DNA of 64,000 nucleotides. Origin: Lutraria lutraria. Its lineage: Eukaryota > Mollusca > Bivalvia > Venerida > Mactridae. Under the pieces are notes generated by a model that saw nothing but the letters and a program-made list of their open reading frames with translations, was not told the origin of the DNA and searched no databases. Position numbers and translations under genes: made by a program. Numbering within the stretch: the first letter of the stretch is position 1; the number at the start of each line of letters is the position of its first letter. The stretch is from assembly GCA_964023205.1 (NCBI GenBank), contig OZ026840.1, positions 28,896,064 through 28,960,063 of the forward strand, given 5' to 3'. Shown here piece after piece: positions 22,149 through 32,330 of the stretch.

Positions 22149-24932
22149 ATACCCAACTTTCGCGGACATACTGATTAGGAAAATCGATAAAAAATTTACA
22201 TTAAACAAAGAAGGGGGTTTTCACTATAATCGTCATAACTTTTATTCTATTTAAAATACGAAATTTGTACTCATCACAAAAGTTTAATTAATCTTTTATC
22301 TTTCTAATGGTGTATTTTTTATTATTTTGAATTAATTCTTTCTTCGACCCTTTTGTGTTTGAAAAAGACACCTATCGATTCCCTCTATATTCAATGTAAA
22401 AAGCGTAAAATTGGTAGATTTTTCAATAAAAATTTGATGTTTTCAGCATCATAACTTTTTTGGGGGAAATGTGATCTAATTTGTACTCATTGCATTCGTT
22501 TTGAAAATTTAATTTCTTTCACCGTGTAAAATATGAAAACAATCAAATAATATCTTCTTCGACCCTTTTGATGATTTTTAAAATACCCCTTAGATTTTGT
22601 TAAGTTCAATTCGTCAGTCGTTCGGCAAAGCTCGGACATTTACGTACGTTTACGGAAACAACGATCATTTGGCGAAGATCATATCTGCTGATTAGGTATC
22701 TATGTATATACAGCCACAGCATGATATATTATACAGGGTAATAAACATTGGACGCGTTGAATCAAGTTTTAGGATAATTGAGGTTGAAGACCAAAACATA
22801 TTACAACATGGATGAAAATATTAGAATATGTGAAATATTTTACTTTACTTCCGTATAAAAGCAAAATCGATATTTATAACCAAATTTGTTGATATTATAA
22901 AAAAATAACATAAATAAAAAAATGGTTTTCACTATTGTTAAAGCCCCATTAGCTTTTTTGGATGTTAAAATTGAAGTAGGTCTTATTTTACCTAGACAGA
23001 TGTGAAACTGACTTTTACTTGCAATAAAAACGTTCCAATTTTTTATCACAAAGTATATATAGAAATACAGCACAGTATTTTTTAATCATGTTACAAAAAA
23101 TAAGAAAAGGCATCTGACAACTATTTTATGAGATTATGCCTAATGGAAGGCATAATGTAAATATTTTTACAGCTCAAGTAATATATATTTCTTATATTTT
23201 ACGATTGTTCTAATGTTTTCATCTATTGTTCTAATTGACCTTAAATAGACGATGACATTTCATTAAATGAAATTTATTATTAATTCATTTTTGATAATAT
23301 AATTATATGCTAAATATATCATTTTGGCATACGTCCACATGTCACTTATAAAAACATGTCATAAAATAATATAGATTACCTACTTTGTATATCTATTTTT
23401 TCAATGATGTGTAAACAAAGGACGGATAATAAAATCATATTTTTGAGATCCCTTTATATGGTTGCTAACTTTACCTGATTATTGATTTTTTATACGCATC
23501 TCACATTGACTCACAAACAATTGGGCACGTCGAGTTATATTTGTTAGATATCATTTCAATCAAATTGCAGAAATTGATTGTACTGTTTATATACACCAGG
23601 GCCCGTATTCACAAACAAACTAAGATGAAAAATTATCTAAGAATCCCGAAATTATCTTAGTTTTCGCCAAGTTTTGCTAACTTTGTAAGATTTTTCTTAA
23701 CTTTCGTCTTAGAGTGAAAAACATTCTTAGAAAATTCTTAGATCGACGATTTTTATCTTAAAAGTTTAGTCAAGGTACGAGGTGTCTTAACTTAGATAAA
23801 AACAAAACGAAAATGGATGCTTCGTCGAACCAGAGACGTATAATACGTCTCTGGTCGAACTCATTATTTTTCTATATCTATGAAGATTCCGGATTTCTTG
23901 GATTATGAACTTTTAAACACTTTTCTGTCGTTAAACAATTTATGGTGACATTAGTAAAGACAGATATCAGTGATTAATGTGATTTTGATGTGATAAACAT
24001 TTAGACAGATAAACATTGCTTTACATGAACACTTTTGGGTGTAAATATATTCAGACACTGTTTTGCTGTATTAATGTTTGATATGAACATGAAATCCAAG
24101 GACAACTGTATAATCTTAAATCTTTATTACCTTGTATAAATTTTGTTGTGAATGCCCATATTGTGATGTTTGTTCCAGCTGAAAGCACATGCATGCAAGT
24201 TTAGTATAACATCAATTATAACTTAATTATTCTTTTGTGCAGTGTGTTGAATAGAGTATAATACAGGTATAAGCTATTTTAAAACTACCAGTAAACATGC
24301 AATTGTATCAGGCCTTGGTAATATGAATTCAGTGAAGTAAATGATATCAGTAAACTTTAAAATAAAATGCATTAATTTTGTATGAATTTGAAATAAATGC
24401 TGCACAACAGAAAGATGTTTTTGTTATTAACCACTGATGTTCAGTTATGGATGAAACATTATACAGCAATGTTTCAGTAGTGAGAATAAATGTATTGTAA
24501 GCTAATGTGTTTATATGCAGAATAGAATCAAATTACTATTTGACTGTGCATACAATAACAAAATTATTACTAGGATTCTTGAATTTTGTCTTTTCATAAT
24601 ATTCGCATTTGCAAAATAATTTTACTGATGAAACAAATTAATGTCAATATCATACGTTTCTGTCCATTTTAACGACGTACATAGTAGTTGGGACATGCTC
24701 TTGAAATCCAAAAGTTATACAGTGAAATATCGATTTTTGGATCAATTAAGATAACATATTTTATCTGTTACGCGTGACTGACTTTATTACTTTATGACCC
24801 CTAATAAAGTCAGCATAACGCAAGCAAGGAGGGTAACAATAGGTAGACTGTATATAAACCCCTAAATTGTAGTTGTTTCCCTTGAAAATTGATCAGATAC
24901 TCGATAAGGCCATGTCCGCCAAAGTTGGACAT
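22149..24932. mobile_element. 2.8-kb TIR element, copy 1
   Basis: Bounded by ATACCCAACTTTCGCGG... and the complement of ATGTCCAACTTTGGCGG... (21-bp ends, three mismatches). A near-identical 2645-bp copy lies at 46894-49538, and similarity stops at the same end bases in both, which defines the element. No coding frame above 80 codons. Interior segment 23601-23770 starts 'gggcccgtattcacaaa' and is rich in 'tcttag' words on both strands, itself perhaps an older nested element. Confidence 0.65.
23830..23854. mobile_element. 25-bp perfect palindromic insertion
   Basis: CCAGAGACGTAT, A, ATACGTCTCTGG, flanked by TCGAA on both sides (23825-23829 and 23855-23859). The other copy of the 2.8-kb element reads 'gcttcgtcgaactcatta' at 48562, with one TCGAA and no palindrome. 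So this is an insertion with a 5-bp target duplication, or the residue of an excised element. Confidence 0.75.
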
Positions 24933-25039
24933 GATGGAAGTTTATAACATGCGTTGGAAAATTCGAATTGTATATATATGGGTTACATGGAAAAAAATTA
25001 TAGGATTTTTTTTCGTGACAAACCCCTTTGCCTCTTATC

Positions 25040-25716
25040 AGTAAATCCGCCTCAATATTGCTCAGTTTTATTCAAGTCGAAATAAAGTTAAGTGATAAAA
25101 GTAATAGTAAAAATAAATTGACATTACAAATAGTCTGCTTTAAAAAAATGAATGCGAGTTTATTCAATGATTTAAAACGAGGAGAATATTATACCAATCG
25201 AAAACAAATACCTTTCTTACCTTTTGACAATTTCCTAAATTAACTTGTGAGCAAACTGAAGACCGCCTAGTAACTAGAAAGTTTGCACGACGCATTTAGT
25301 TTATGTACGAGGCTCTTTTCTTTAGACACACGCTGAGGAGTTCTGATTGGAGCTATCTGCGCATTAAATCAGCCGACAAGTAAACAAATATGCTAAACTA
25401 GACCAGTAAAATGCTTCAAATAGAGTTGTTTACCAACAATATCTGATATATATAAATATGAGAACATCGACCTTCATCGAGAGTCCTTGTTCGCATTTCT
25501 TGTTGATGAACTTGCCTGTAATATTGATCGGCAAACAAAATTTGTTTAACCCATTAAACATGATGCAAACAATATACGAAACTAAGTTTGATTTTAAGAA
25601 TTTAGAATAGTTTTAAATTTCTACTTGATAAAGCGCACTTTCTAGTAAAATTGCATTAAATATCTATATCAGTAACATTATTATGCATACAATAAAACTA
25701 GCAATGAACTATAATT
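25040..25716. other. Duplicated non-coding DNA
   Basis: 25040-25290 matches 50980-51225; 25310-25400 matches 54825-54890; 25500-25705 matches 55850-56035. A 71-codon frame at 25028-25243 is not kept intact in the copy, so I do not call a gene. Confidence 0.6.
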
Positions 25717-25831
25717 CCCCCACGTAATTTTGATGTTTACTAACAAAGCTATAGATAATGTCAACATAAACACACAGAAATGTACTGTTCAGTTAGGATA
25801 ACGTGATAGTGACGTTTCATTTTATGTGTAA

Positions 25832-27301
25832 GGCCACACCAATTTAATAACTTGTTCATCGGATTTTTTTTCTGAAGAGAGCAAGCGAGCGAGCGAAATA
25901 TTTTTATTAATATTATTTTTTACTTTTCCAATTTGACCAAGCGAGCGAGCGAGCGAAAAAATTATTTTAATATTATTTTTTATTTTCCTTCTTTCAAACA
26001 AGCGAGCGAACAAGCGAATAAAAATCTAAAACGCTTTTCTATTTCAAACAAGCATGTGATCAAGCAAATAAAGAATCTGTATTTTTATTAGTTTCAATAA
26101 CCCTTAGGTTTACCAATGAAAACACTTTTAATGTCTTTATTCTATTCTGTATTTATATGAAAAATGATAAATCACCCATAAAGAAACACACAAAATAGAT
26201 TAAACTTACAGTACAATACATTGTATACCATATTCTTGTTACAACCACTAAAATAAAACGACATAATATTGAACACTGGATCTATCACTGGAATGACACT
26301 GTACACAACTTGGACACAAAATATAACTGTTTAATTTTGGAGACATGTTTTAAAAGAATTTACCCTTAATTCCTATATAAACTATATAGAACTATGAGTG
26401 ATAGACTCACACCAAATATTCTAAGTTATCTTCAGTATACTGGTATACTTAAATCGATAGAAATAACAATAATCTGTGTGAATGTGCCATAAAATTCTGT
26501 GTCAAATTTTGAATATTGAACTTCAAATTTTACTTTGCATGTTAATTTGACTACTGATAACCTATGTCAACGTACTTTAGCCAATCCGTGTACAACTACC
26601 GTCAGAACAGTGCTATTCTTAATCGTTCTTTACAATAAACGAAAGTTGGTTTAAGTTTAACTTGTCAACGTTTCGGTGACGTGTCATGTAAACTCAGATT
26701 ATTTGAAAAGCGAATTTTCAAGAATAGGCGATTTTTACCATGACACCGGCAGTTATTCACCATTGCACTAGTTTCGTTTTCCAAACGAGATTTAAAGGAT
26801 GATTTATTCACACACAACAAATTAAATATTCAGTTTTTGATGACTGGGCCAAATCGAAAGAGTCTCGCCGTCACGAACAGATGGACTAGGCCACGAGCGC
26901 TACCATCTTGGGAAATTTTCCTATTCCTCGCTACTTTATATTTCTATGGTCTTATCTACGACAATCGACGTGCTTCTGATTGTGTATGATATCTCGTGCA
27001 GTTAACATTCTTCTTAGGTTTAAACATTCGGACTTACCGAATAAATTCCATTTAAAAAATCAGATACGATATTATACTGTCTCGGTATCGTAAAGAGAGC
27101 CGCATATATAATGGAGCAACACCGCAGAATACAATTTTGTAGTGATTAAATCCGGGACACCGTACTGTTCCGGATTTTTTTAAAAAGATGTCGGCATGAG
27201 CAAGCGGTCGGAAGCAAAAAACAAAAAATAATATTATTTTTCTAATTTTGATAAAAAGCGAGCGGCAAATCCGATGAACAAGTTATCAAATTGGTGTGGC
27301 C
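25832..27301. mobile_element. 1.47-kb Harbinger-like TIR element
   Basis: Ends GGCCACACCAATTTAATAAC at left and its complement (one T/A gap aside) at right, about 35 bp of TIR reaching 'atccgatgaacaagttat'. It is flanked by TAA at 25829-25831 and 27302-27304, the 3-bp TWA target typical of PIF/Harbinger. No transposase, so non-autonomous. Just inside each end lie 'gagcaagcgagcgagcg'-type repeats (25877-26025; 27200-27262). Confidence 0.75.
25877..26025. repeat. AAGCGAGCGAGCGA spaced repeat
   Basis: Four blocks of 'aagcgagcgagcg' about 60 bp apart, separated by T-rich 'ttattaatattatttttta' segments, the later blocks decaying to 'aagcgagcgaacaagcg'. The minus-strand frame across it is an artefact of the repeat. 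Confidence 0.75.
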
Positions 27302-27398
27302 TAAACAAAAGTTTACAACCATTGTTTGAACGGGTTAAATGGGTTTATAAGAAACGAATATAGTATTGTACACATGCAGTTAATTTGAAATCGTAGAT

Positions 27399-27478
27399 GA
27401 CAGTTTGCGCAGTTGGTAAAGCCTTTAGAATCGCTCTAGAGCGAAATTTCGTCGCGAGTTCGAACCTCACCGGTTGTC
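27399..27478 (+). repeat. tRNA-like sequence with terminator
   Basis: 80 nt that fold partly as a tRNA. The 5' GACAGTT pairs with 3' GGTTGTC including G-T pairs. A box 'ttgcgcagttggtaaagc', B box 'gagttcgaacctc', a possible long variable arm (CGAAATTTCG) and a T7 run just after (27481). The anticodon loop is irregular and no amino acid can be assigned. It may be a tRNA pseudogene or the head of a SINE; long variable arms occur in Ser and Leu tRNAs. Confidence 0.5.
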
Positions 27479-27949
27479 TCTTTTTTTCGTTTTCTTTTTC
27501 AACTTTACCTCAGACGCAAATGAATTGTCGTACATAGGTAGGTTTGTTATAATATTCTAGGAGTAAACTATGAAGAAAATGAATGCATTACTGTCCTGTG
27601 TAACGCGAAGTGTGTAGTGCAAAAGTACTTGAAATATTAGTAATGTGCACAAGTATTTCGTGCCAACTTATCTGAAGGCCAACTATCTGAAGGCTATATA
27701 TGGCTGAAAATAGATCGACTTTTAATCGTTATTACCAGAATTCCGACGAAATGTCTAAGACTAATCTTCATCATGTTTATTATATGTAAAAAGATATTCA
27801 AAAAAGATAAGCCAAACGATAAAAATGATAATAATATAAACACTAGATCTAGTATAATCCTTACAAAAACAAAACAAAAAACAACGAAAAAATTGACAAA
27901 CTTTTAAAAAAAGATAAATAGAAAATAACTTTCGAGAAAGTACTACCGC

Positions 27950-28027
27950 GATCTCACACTGATATTTTCCAAACAACTGTGTCAACAGCCAACATCGTTA
28001 CCAACTGCGCTACGCCGACAGTTGATG
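27950..28027 (-). repeat. tRNA-like block, A box only
   Basis: Minus strand 'gtcggcgtagcgcagttggt' contains a strong A box; the expected B-box place has only 'gagatcgcgg'. Decayed tRNA-derived sequence. Confidence 0.4.
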
Positions 28028-28171
28028 TACTTACCGAAACTTGTAAATGATATAATCAGCTTACATGTCTTCGGATAATTTGACAACGGTTTTACACCGT
28101 AAAATTGGACTCGACCACTGCGTCACTCTACAATTATCCTAACTGAGAAGTAATGATGTTAACATTCACAT

Positions 28172-28262
28172 TTTTCATATACGCTCTATAGTTAGGCGGC
28201 AAACAAACTTTGTTAAAGTTACCGCGCTGGTTCGAATCTATAAACACACTTCCTTTTTTCCA
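28172..28262 (+). repeat. tRNA-like block, B box only
   Basis: 'ctggttcgaatctataaac' gives an exact B box (GTTCGAATC) and a T6 run follows at 28256. The upstream A box ('tatagttaggcgg') is weak. Confidence 0.35.
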
Positions 28263-28340
28263 GTTTTTACTAGTTTTTAAAGGATCGTCGAATACATAAT
28301 ATCAAAATATTTGTTTATCATTATTATATGTTAAAAAATC

Positions 28341-28411
28341 AGTGATTTGATATAAGCCCTGTTATTTGTCAGAGGGCAGTCGTATTGGCCCAAGGCCTAT
28401 ATCAAATCACT
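28341..28411. repeat. 71-bp inverted repeat
   Basis: AGTGATTTGATATAAGCC at 28341-28358 and GGCCTATATCAAATCACT at 28394-28411. Short centre with 'ggcagtcgtattggccc'. Probably a miniature fold-back. Confidence 0.65.
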
Positions 28412-28809
28412 TATTTATTGACAATTTTATTAAATAACTATATTATCTGAATCAGTTTCATTTTAAATGTTTTGAAACCACATGAATAGCAAATTACTTA
28501 TACAAGATGACCGCCGTTTCAGCTAAAATCTATAGTACGTTTTGGCCCTGCTCTAGCAGCCAATCAAATTGCTTAAAATGCGGGCCAATACTCTGTATCA
28601 CTTTTCGGCCCGGGGTCCGGAAAATGATGTAGATATTGGCCCGGATATTGGAAATGCCAATGCATTATTACGCCAGGCAGTAAATAAGTTACAAAGGCTG
28701 ATAATAAATAGTTATTTAATATATGCAATAATGTTTTTATATACGTTCAATATTTATATAAATGATACAATTAAAACATTAAAACAAAACGTATAGGGAC
28801 CTTCCATGA

Positions 28810-28935
28810 TAAGTGATAGATATAAGCCGAAAACTGTCCATTATGTAAAATATTGGAGTGTTTGAGGCGCGTAGCGCCGAATACACTCCAATATTTTACA
28901 TAATGGACAGTTTTAGGTTTATATGTAACTTAAAT
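28810..28935. mobile_element. Fold-back element with 32-bp perfect arms
   Basis: 28830-28861 and 28883-28914 are exact inverted copies (starting 'aaaactgtccattatgtaaa'). Weaker pairing extends outwards to about 28810 and 28935. The loop contains GGCGCGTAGCGCC, itself a hairpin. Non-coding. Confidence 0.8.
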
Positions 28936-29005
28936 CATTTCGATAGGATTACACAATTCGTTGACACTTTTCAGCAGCGCCTTTACCTACTGCGCTACTG
29001 TCACA
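28932..29005 (-). repeat. tRNA-like block
   Basis: Minus strand 'gtgacagtagcgcagtaggt' has an exact A-box consensus (TAGCGCAGTAGG). The B box region reads 'gtcaacgaattg', degenerate. One of several tRNA-derived blocks in this private insertion. Confidence 0.4.
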
Positions 29006-29152
29006 CTAATTCTTATTTGTTATTCGTGTAGTCTTTTAATAAGGAAAATCGTCAGTTGTGATTGTATTATCAGATACACTCTACCTGACATACCTATTAT
29101 CTTCGGATTGGCTTGAACTGGCATTTTGGCGGGAGTCAAATTATCATGGGGG

Positions 29153-29395
29153 CACTGTAAGTGTAGTTTTAAGATTTCAGAATAATTTTTAACTTTTAAT
29201 TGTTATGTTTCATCGAAGATTGATCTGTACCCTGGCTAAGATCATCCGACAATTTTGAGTTCAAATTGATCATACAATCAACCAAATAAATCATCTATAA
29301 ATCAAATATAGTATGCACGTATTTATAACATGGTTGCATGAGGTATTGCCAAACCTGTGAATAAAGACCAAGGGTAATTTTGTTCCCAACAATTA
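29153..29395. other. Duplicated non-coding DNA
   Basis: Matches 56045-56280 in unit B. Nothing coding. Confidence 0.6.
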
Positions 29396-29674
29396 ATGAC
29401 AGGTTTTAAAAGAACGGACTTTATTTCCAAGGCAGTCTTTATCCGGAGGTGGTCACGGATACAGGTTTTTACAGTTCATGCTATTTTTAGAAGTTCCATA
29501 CGTTATGATTGTGTCCCTTTTAACAAAAGAAAAACTTTTAACGATAGAAGCTTTAGTACTGCGGGACCAACTCTATGGAACAAATTGCCATTGTACATAG
29601 GACAATCATCTTTCTTGAATGTATTCAAAAATGTAAACCCTATTATTTCAGAGACTTTTACTCGTTTTTTTTAA
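29396..29674 (+). pseudogene. LINE reverse transcriptase C-terminal fragment
   Basis: Contains FNDRSFSTAGPTLWNKLP and 'LNVFKN', the conserved end of many LINE ORF2 proteins (the F-x-D-R-x-F...LWN-LP block). The rest of the ORF is missing on the 5' side, so this is a truncated insertion. A/T-rich 3' UTR continues to about 29945, with AATAAA at 29936. The part at 29396-29520 recurs at 56279-56393, so insertion preceded the duplication. Confidence 0.7.
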
Positions 29675-30117
29675 ATGCTATGAAAGTCAGATGCCAATCG
29701 TATTTTTAAGTTAGTCATGATATTTAAAAACAAATTTAAGCGTGCTTTATGCTTTTAAGAAGCACCACATAGTTTTTGAGTTGTTGATTTTTATTTTGTT
29801 TTATTTCTATCTTATGCCTTTCCATTTTGCATTGCTTATTTGCATGCAAATTTTATATACTCGGTCATATACTTGTTCCATATGTCATTGTACAACGCCG
29901 CCTTGAATATGTGGTATTGAATTAGGCGTTTAATTGAATAAAACAGTTTCAATTACAAAATCAGCTGACATTATCAGTTATTTCAGAAACACAGATAACA
30001 TGTCATCAGTGTCTCTGGTTGTTTTTATCAACAATGCTTTATTTTATACTTTGACATAGATTCATCTATATACCTTGGAAAGGGGAAGAACTCTGGGTAA
30101 CCCAATCTTGAAATATT
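29675..30117. other. LINE 3' UTR and duplicated flank
   Basis: 29675-29950 is the 3' UTR of the LINE fragment. From 29950 the DNA matches 56395-56960 of unit B. No gene. Confidence 0.5.
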
Positions 30118-30196
30118 CCAATCTCTACCCAGAGTTATCGTTCCTTTCCAATCTAGTGTGAGCGTAGCGGGAACGACAACTCTGGGTAGAGATTGG
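30118..30196. mobile_element. 79-bp MITE, private to unit A
   Basis: Inverted ends CCAATCTCTACCCAGAGTT / AACTCTGGGTAGAGATTGG, with a further inner pair TCGTTCC / GGAACGA. Unit B reads 'cttgtaatattcttgtt' at the same site. Flanks are AAATATT and TAACATT, each one change from B's TAATATT, so a 7-8 bp target duplication is likely. Confidence 0.75.
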
Positions 30197-31554
30197 TAAC
30201 ATTCTTGTACTTATTATTCTTATTATTTCTATCGAAAGGAATACTCAAACGTGTCGTTTATGCAAGTGTCTATAAGACGTTATTGTAGCATCATCCCTTC
30301 TTCTTACTTCTTACATTCAGCGTGTTGATGCGTATTGCGTCTTCGATTTATCGTCGAGTGACCAGTTTTCGTTACATTGAGACCGAATCGGCGGTCAGTC
30401 AATCTAAACGAACCATCAATAACAAACGTGACTGCACTTAGGCCTGAACAATGTTTGTTTCTGGTTACACGCTCATTAAAAAAGGATAGATCTAGATTTT
30501 GTTTTTATTTTTTTCTCTTAAAAGCATTATGGAAAGGTAAAAAGTGACAAAGTGTGTGTACCGTTCCTCGGGCCTATAAAAATGCTAGAATCGTAGGTAA
30601 AAATAAAGGTAGATCGAGTAACCAGATACATACATATGCCTTTTACGTCTGAAGTGCGAATTTAGTTGTGTGTAACATTTTTATGGTTTTGTTACAATAT
30701 ATACATTCAATATCAGCGTTTTGTATCTGGTTTACACTTTATAATATAAAATACATCGCTATTTTATTTCCTAAACAAGAAATATCTTTTAAAAAAGATA
30801 ATCGGCGCAGATACAGTACAAACTTAATGCCATATATTAGATGTACAGTTTCCGGACATTGGCAAAGTCAAGCATGACGACACTTCGTTACTGGAAATAA
30901 TTAATTGTATTGATTTCTGGGTAAATGTACCCAGTCATAGATCAAGATTATATTTTCTTCGTTTTGCACACCAGCTATGTCAGGAAATCGTAAACTTGTG
31001 AACATTACTGTAATGCTCATGTAGGCAAAATATGACTAATAGTTTGATTCTAATTAATAGTAATGTATCTACATTCAGGCAGATGTTGCTTATACTGTCA
31101 TATTTGTTTTTGTTTACCATGCAAGAACACTAAATCTGTTACTAGCATAACTCATCAGTATGTGAAGGTAACTCGATTCACATATTTTTAAACTTTGTGT
31201 GTTTATTTGTTTAAGGTGGTTTCGCCAGTGCCTGCAGCATGATCAGACAGATTTGACATTTAAATATTTTAAACCACGTGATCAGTTCATGCCATTAACA
31301 ATACACTAGAATTTATTTTGCATGGTTTAAATGTTTCGATATTTAATTTTATACTGTTGTAGATTTGGTTATTTAAATTATTATTAGACAATTACGAACA
31401 ACTAACAATTACGAATTCTGCCCTAAAATTTCATTATTGACAACTCTTTAAACCAATGACATTCAACCTTATTCAGCTGAAAATTTTGTATCTAACAATT
31501 TCATTGGTTCAAATGTAGGTCAAAATCTATTTTAATACAGCTGCCCCGAAAACT
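30197..31554. other. Duplicated non-coding DNA, then unique AT-rich spacer
   Basis: 30290-30640 matches 57050-57800 (with a fold-back inserted there). 30663-30770 matches 63716-63800. Beyond about 30900 no match was seen and no gene recognised. Confidence 0.5.
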
Positions 31555-32005
31555 GTGATTGGTGACACAAAATTTGTTATTCAAAACAATAAACTGCTGA
31601 ATAGTTTGAAACACGTAATCTTATATCTGAATTGACGAATTAATGTGGAAATATTGTTCATGTCAAGTAAACGATGTAACTGAACACAGAACGAGTCCAA
31701 CTTTATGAAATCAAATACTACAAAAAAAGTGTAAAACTATACCTGTATATGTTGCCTGTGTATTCTCTAACTAACCTAAAATGTTGAAAAATATAGTTCA
31801 TGAAATTATTACAGGCCACTTTATGGAAAGTATGTATTTATAGAAAACATTGTACATTGTATATTCAAAAATGTTTACTGGTTATATAACAAATAGCACC
31901 ATGAAAAAGTATACGTTCCTTTTAATATAAGATACCATAAAAATATACAGATTGTACCATGTCTCTTTATACGAGAAAGAAGGCAGTAAGTGTCAAGGAG
32001 AGGAC
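31555..32005. repeat. Unit C: partial third copy of the Ig gene 3' region
   Basis: Matches 8140-8610 and 41780-42235, i.e. the stretch between the tail exon and the Ig3 exon. It has neither exon. The 33-nt candidate stalk exon is present at about 31744-31776 but carries TAG in frame. It shows that the array once held at least three units. Confidence 0.75.
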
Positions 32006-32330
32006 GTGTTTTTGTCATCTCTTACATTTTCTCAAGATTCTGATGGATATATTAACATGTTTCTATGGATTTTTATATGCAGTTAAATGCTATATCACGT
32101 TGATTTTGATGCTGGTAAATATATTGATGAAACATTTGTGATTAAAATTTTATTAAATAAATGAAAAAAGAACACATAAACAATAGATTTTCTCAAATAT
32201 TGTTTTGAGTTTCGCTCACTGTGTCATCACCCTCTACAATGTGTTACCCGTCTATGTAATTATGACCTCGGGAAACGGATTTGTAACGTATCATTAACTT
32301 GAACCTGTACAAATCAATGAAAACACTGAG
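32006..32330. other. No recognisable gene
   Basis: AT-rich junction between unit C and the LINE ORF1 relic; probably LINE 5' UTR in its right part. Confidence 0.4.

Larger units (their letters stand above)
19730..25031. mobile_element. 5.3-kb TIR element with 8-bp target duplication, private to unit A
   Basis: The two ends are inverted copies over about 75 bp (CAAAGGGTTTGTCATGAAAG at left; CAAAGGGGTTTGTCACGAAA read inwards from right). CTCTTATC lies directly outside at 19722-19729 and 25032-25039, allowing one base of slack at the right edge. In unit B the flanks join ('cctacctcttaatagtt', about 45381-45398). An 8-bp target site and CA-G-rich ends suggest the hAT superfamily. No transposase frame remains; the interior holds tRNA-like units, a fold-back and a nested 2.8-kb element, so it is non-autonomous or gutted. 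Confidence 0.65.
25717..29152. mobile_element. 3.4-kb composite insertion private to unit A
   Basis: Unit B joins the flanks directly (about 56035-56050). The ends are CCCCCACGTAATTTTGA at 25717 and the complement of CCCCCATGATAATTTGA at 29136-29152, a possible 17-bp TIR with about three mismatches. Contains a Harbinger-like element, several tRNA-like blocks and two hairpins. No target duplication seen, so the outer element call is tentative. Confidence 0.4.
5628..30900. repeat. Segmental duplication, unit A
   Basis: Aligns in order and orientation with 41055-57830, resuming at 63690. Matching anchors: 5628/41055 (LINE relic), 8009/41653 (last exon), 8711/42352 (Ig3), 15793/42788 (Ig2), 16758/43727 (Ig1), 17425/44419 (start exon), 19370/45095, 25040/50980, 25500/55850, 29160/56045, 30290/57050 and 30663/63717. 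The offset changes between anchors because each unit carries private insertions. Matched non-coding blocks look about 90% identical by eye. The outer limits are approximate. Confidence 0.85.

Noticed and set aside
22840..23073. 77-codon frame in the 2.8-kb TIR element
   Set aside because: Interrupted in the copy at 46.9-49.5 kb by small indels in A runs, so not maintained as a protein.
25822..26013. 63-codon minus-strand frame rich in Ala, Arg and Lys
   Set aside because: It reads the AAGCGAGCGA repeat of a Harbinger-like element.
27399..27478. Functional tRNA gene
   Set aside because: Boxes and acceptor pairing are fair, but the anticodon arm and loop are irregular; kept only as tRNA-like.
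28569..28796. 75-codon plus frame
   Set aside because: Lies in the private composite insertion; no domain and partly built on 'ggccc' inverted words.
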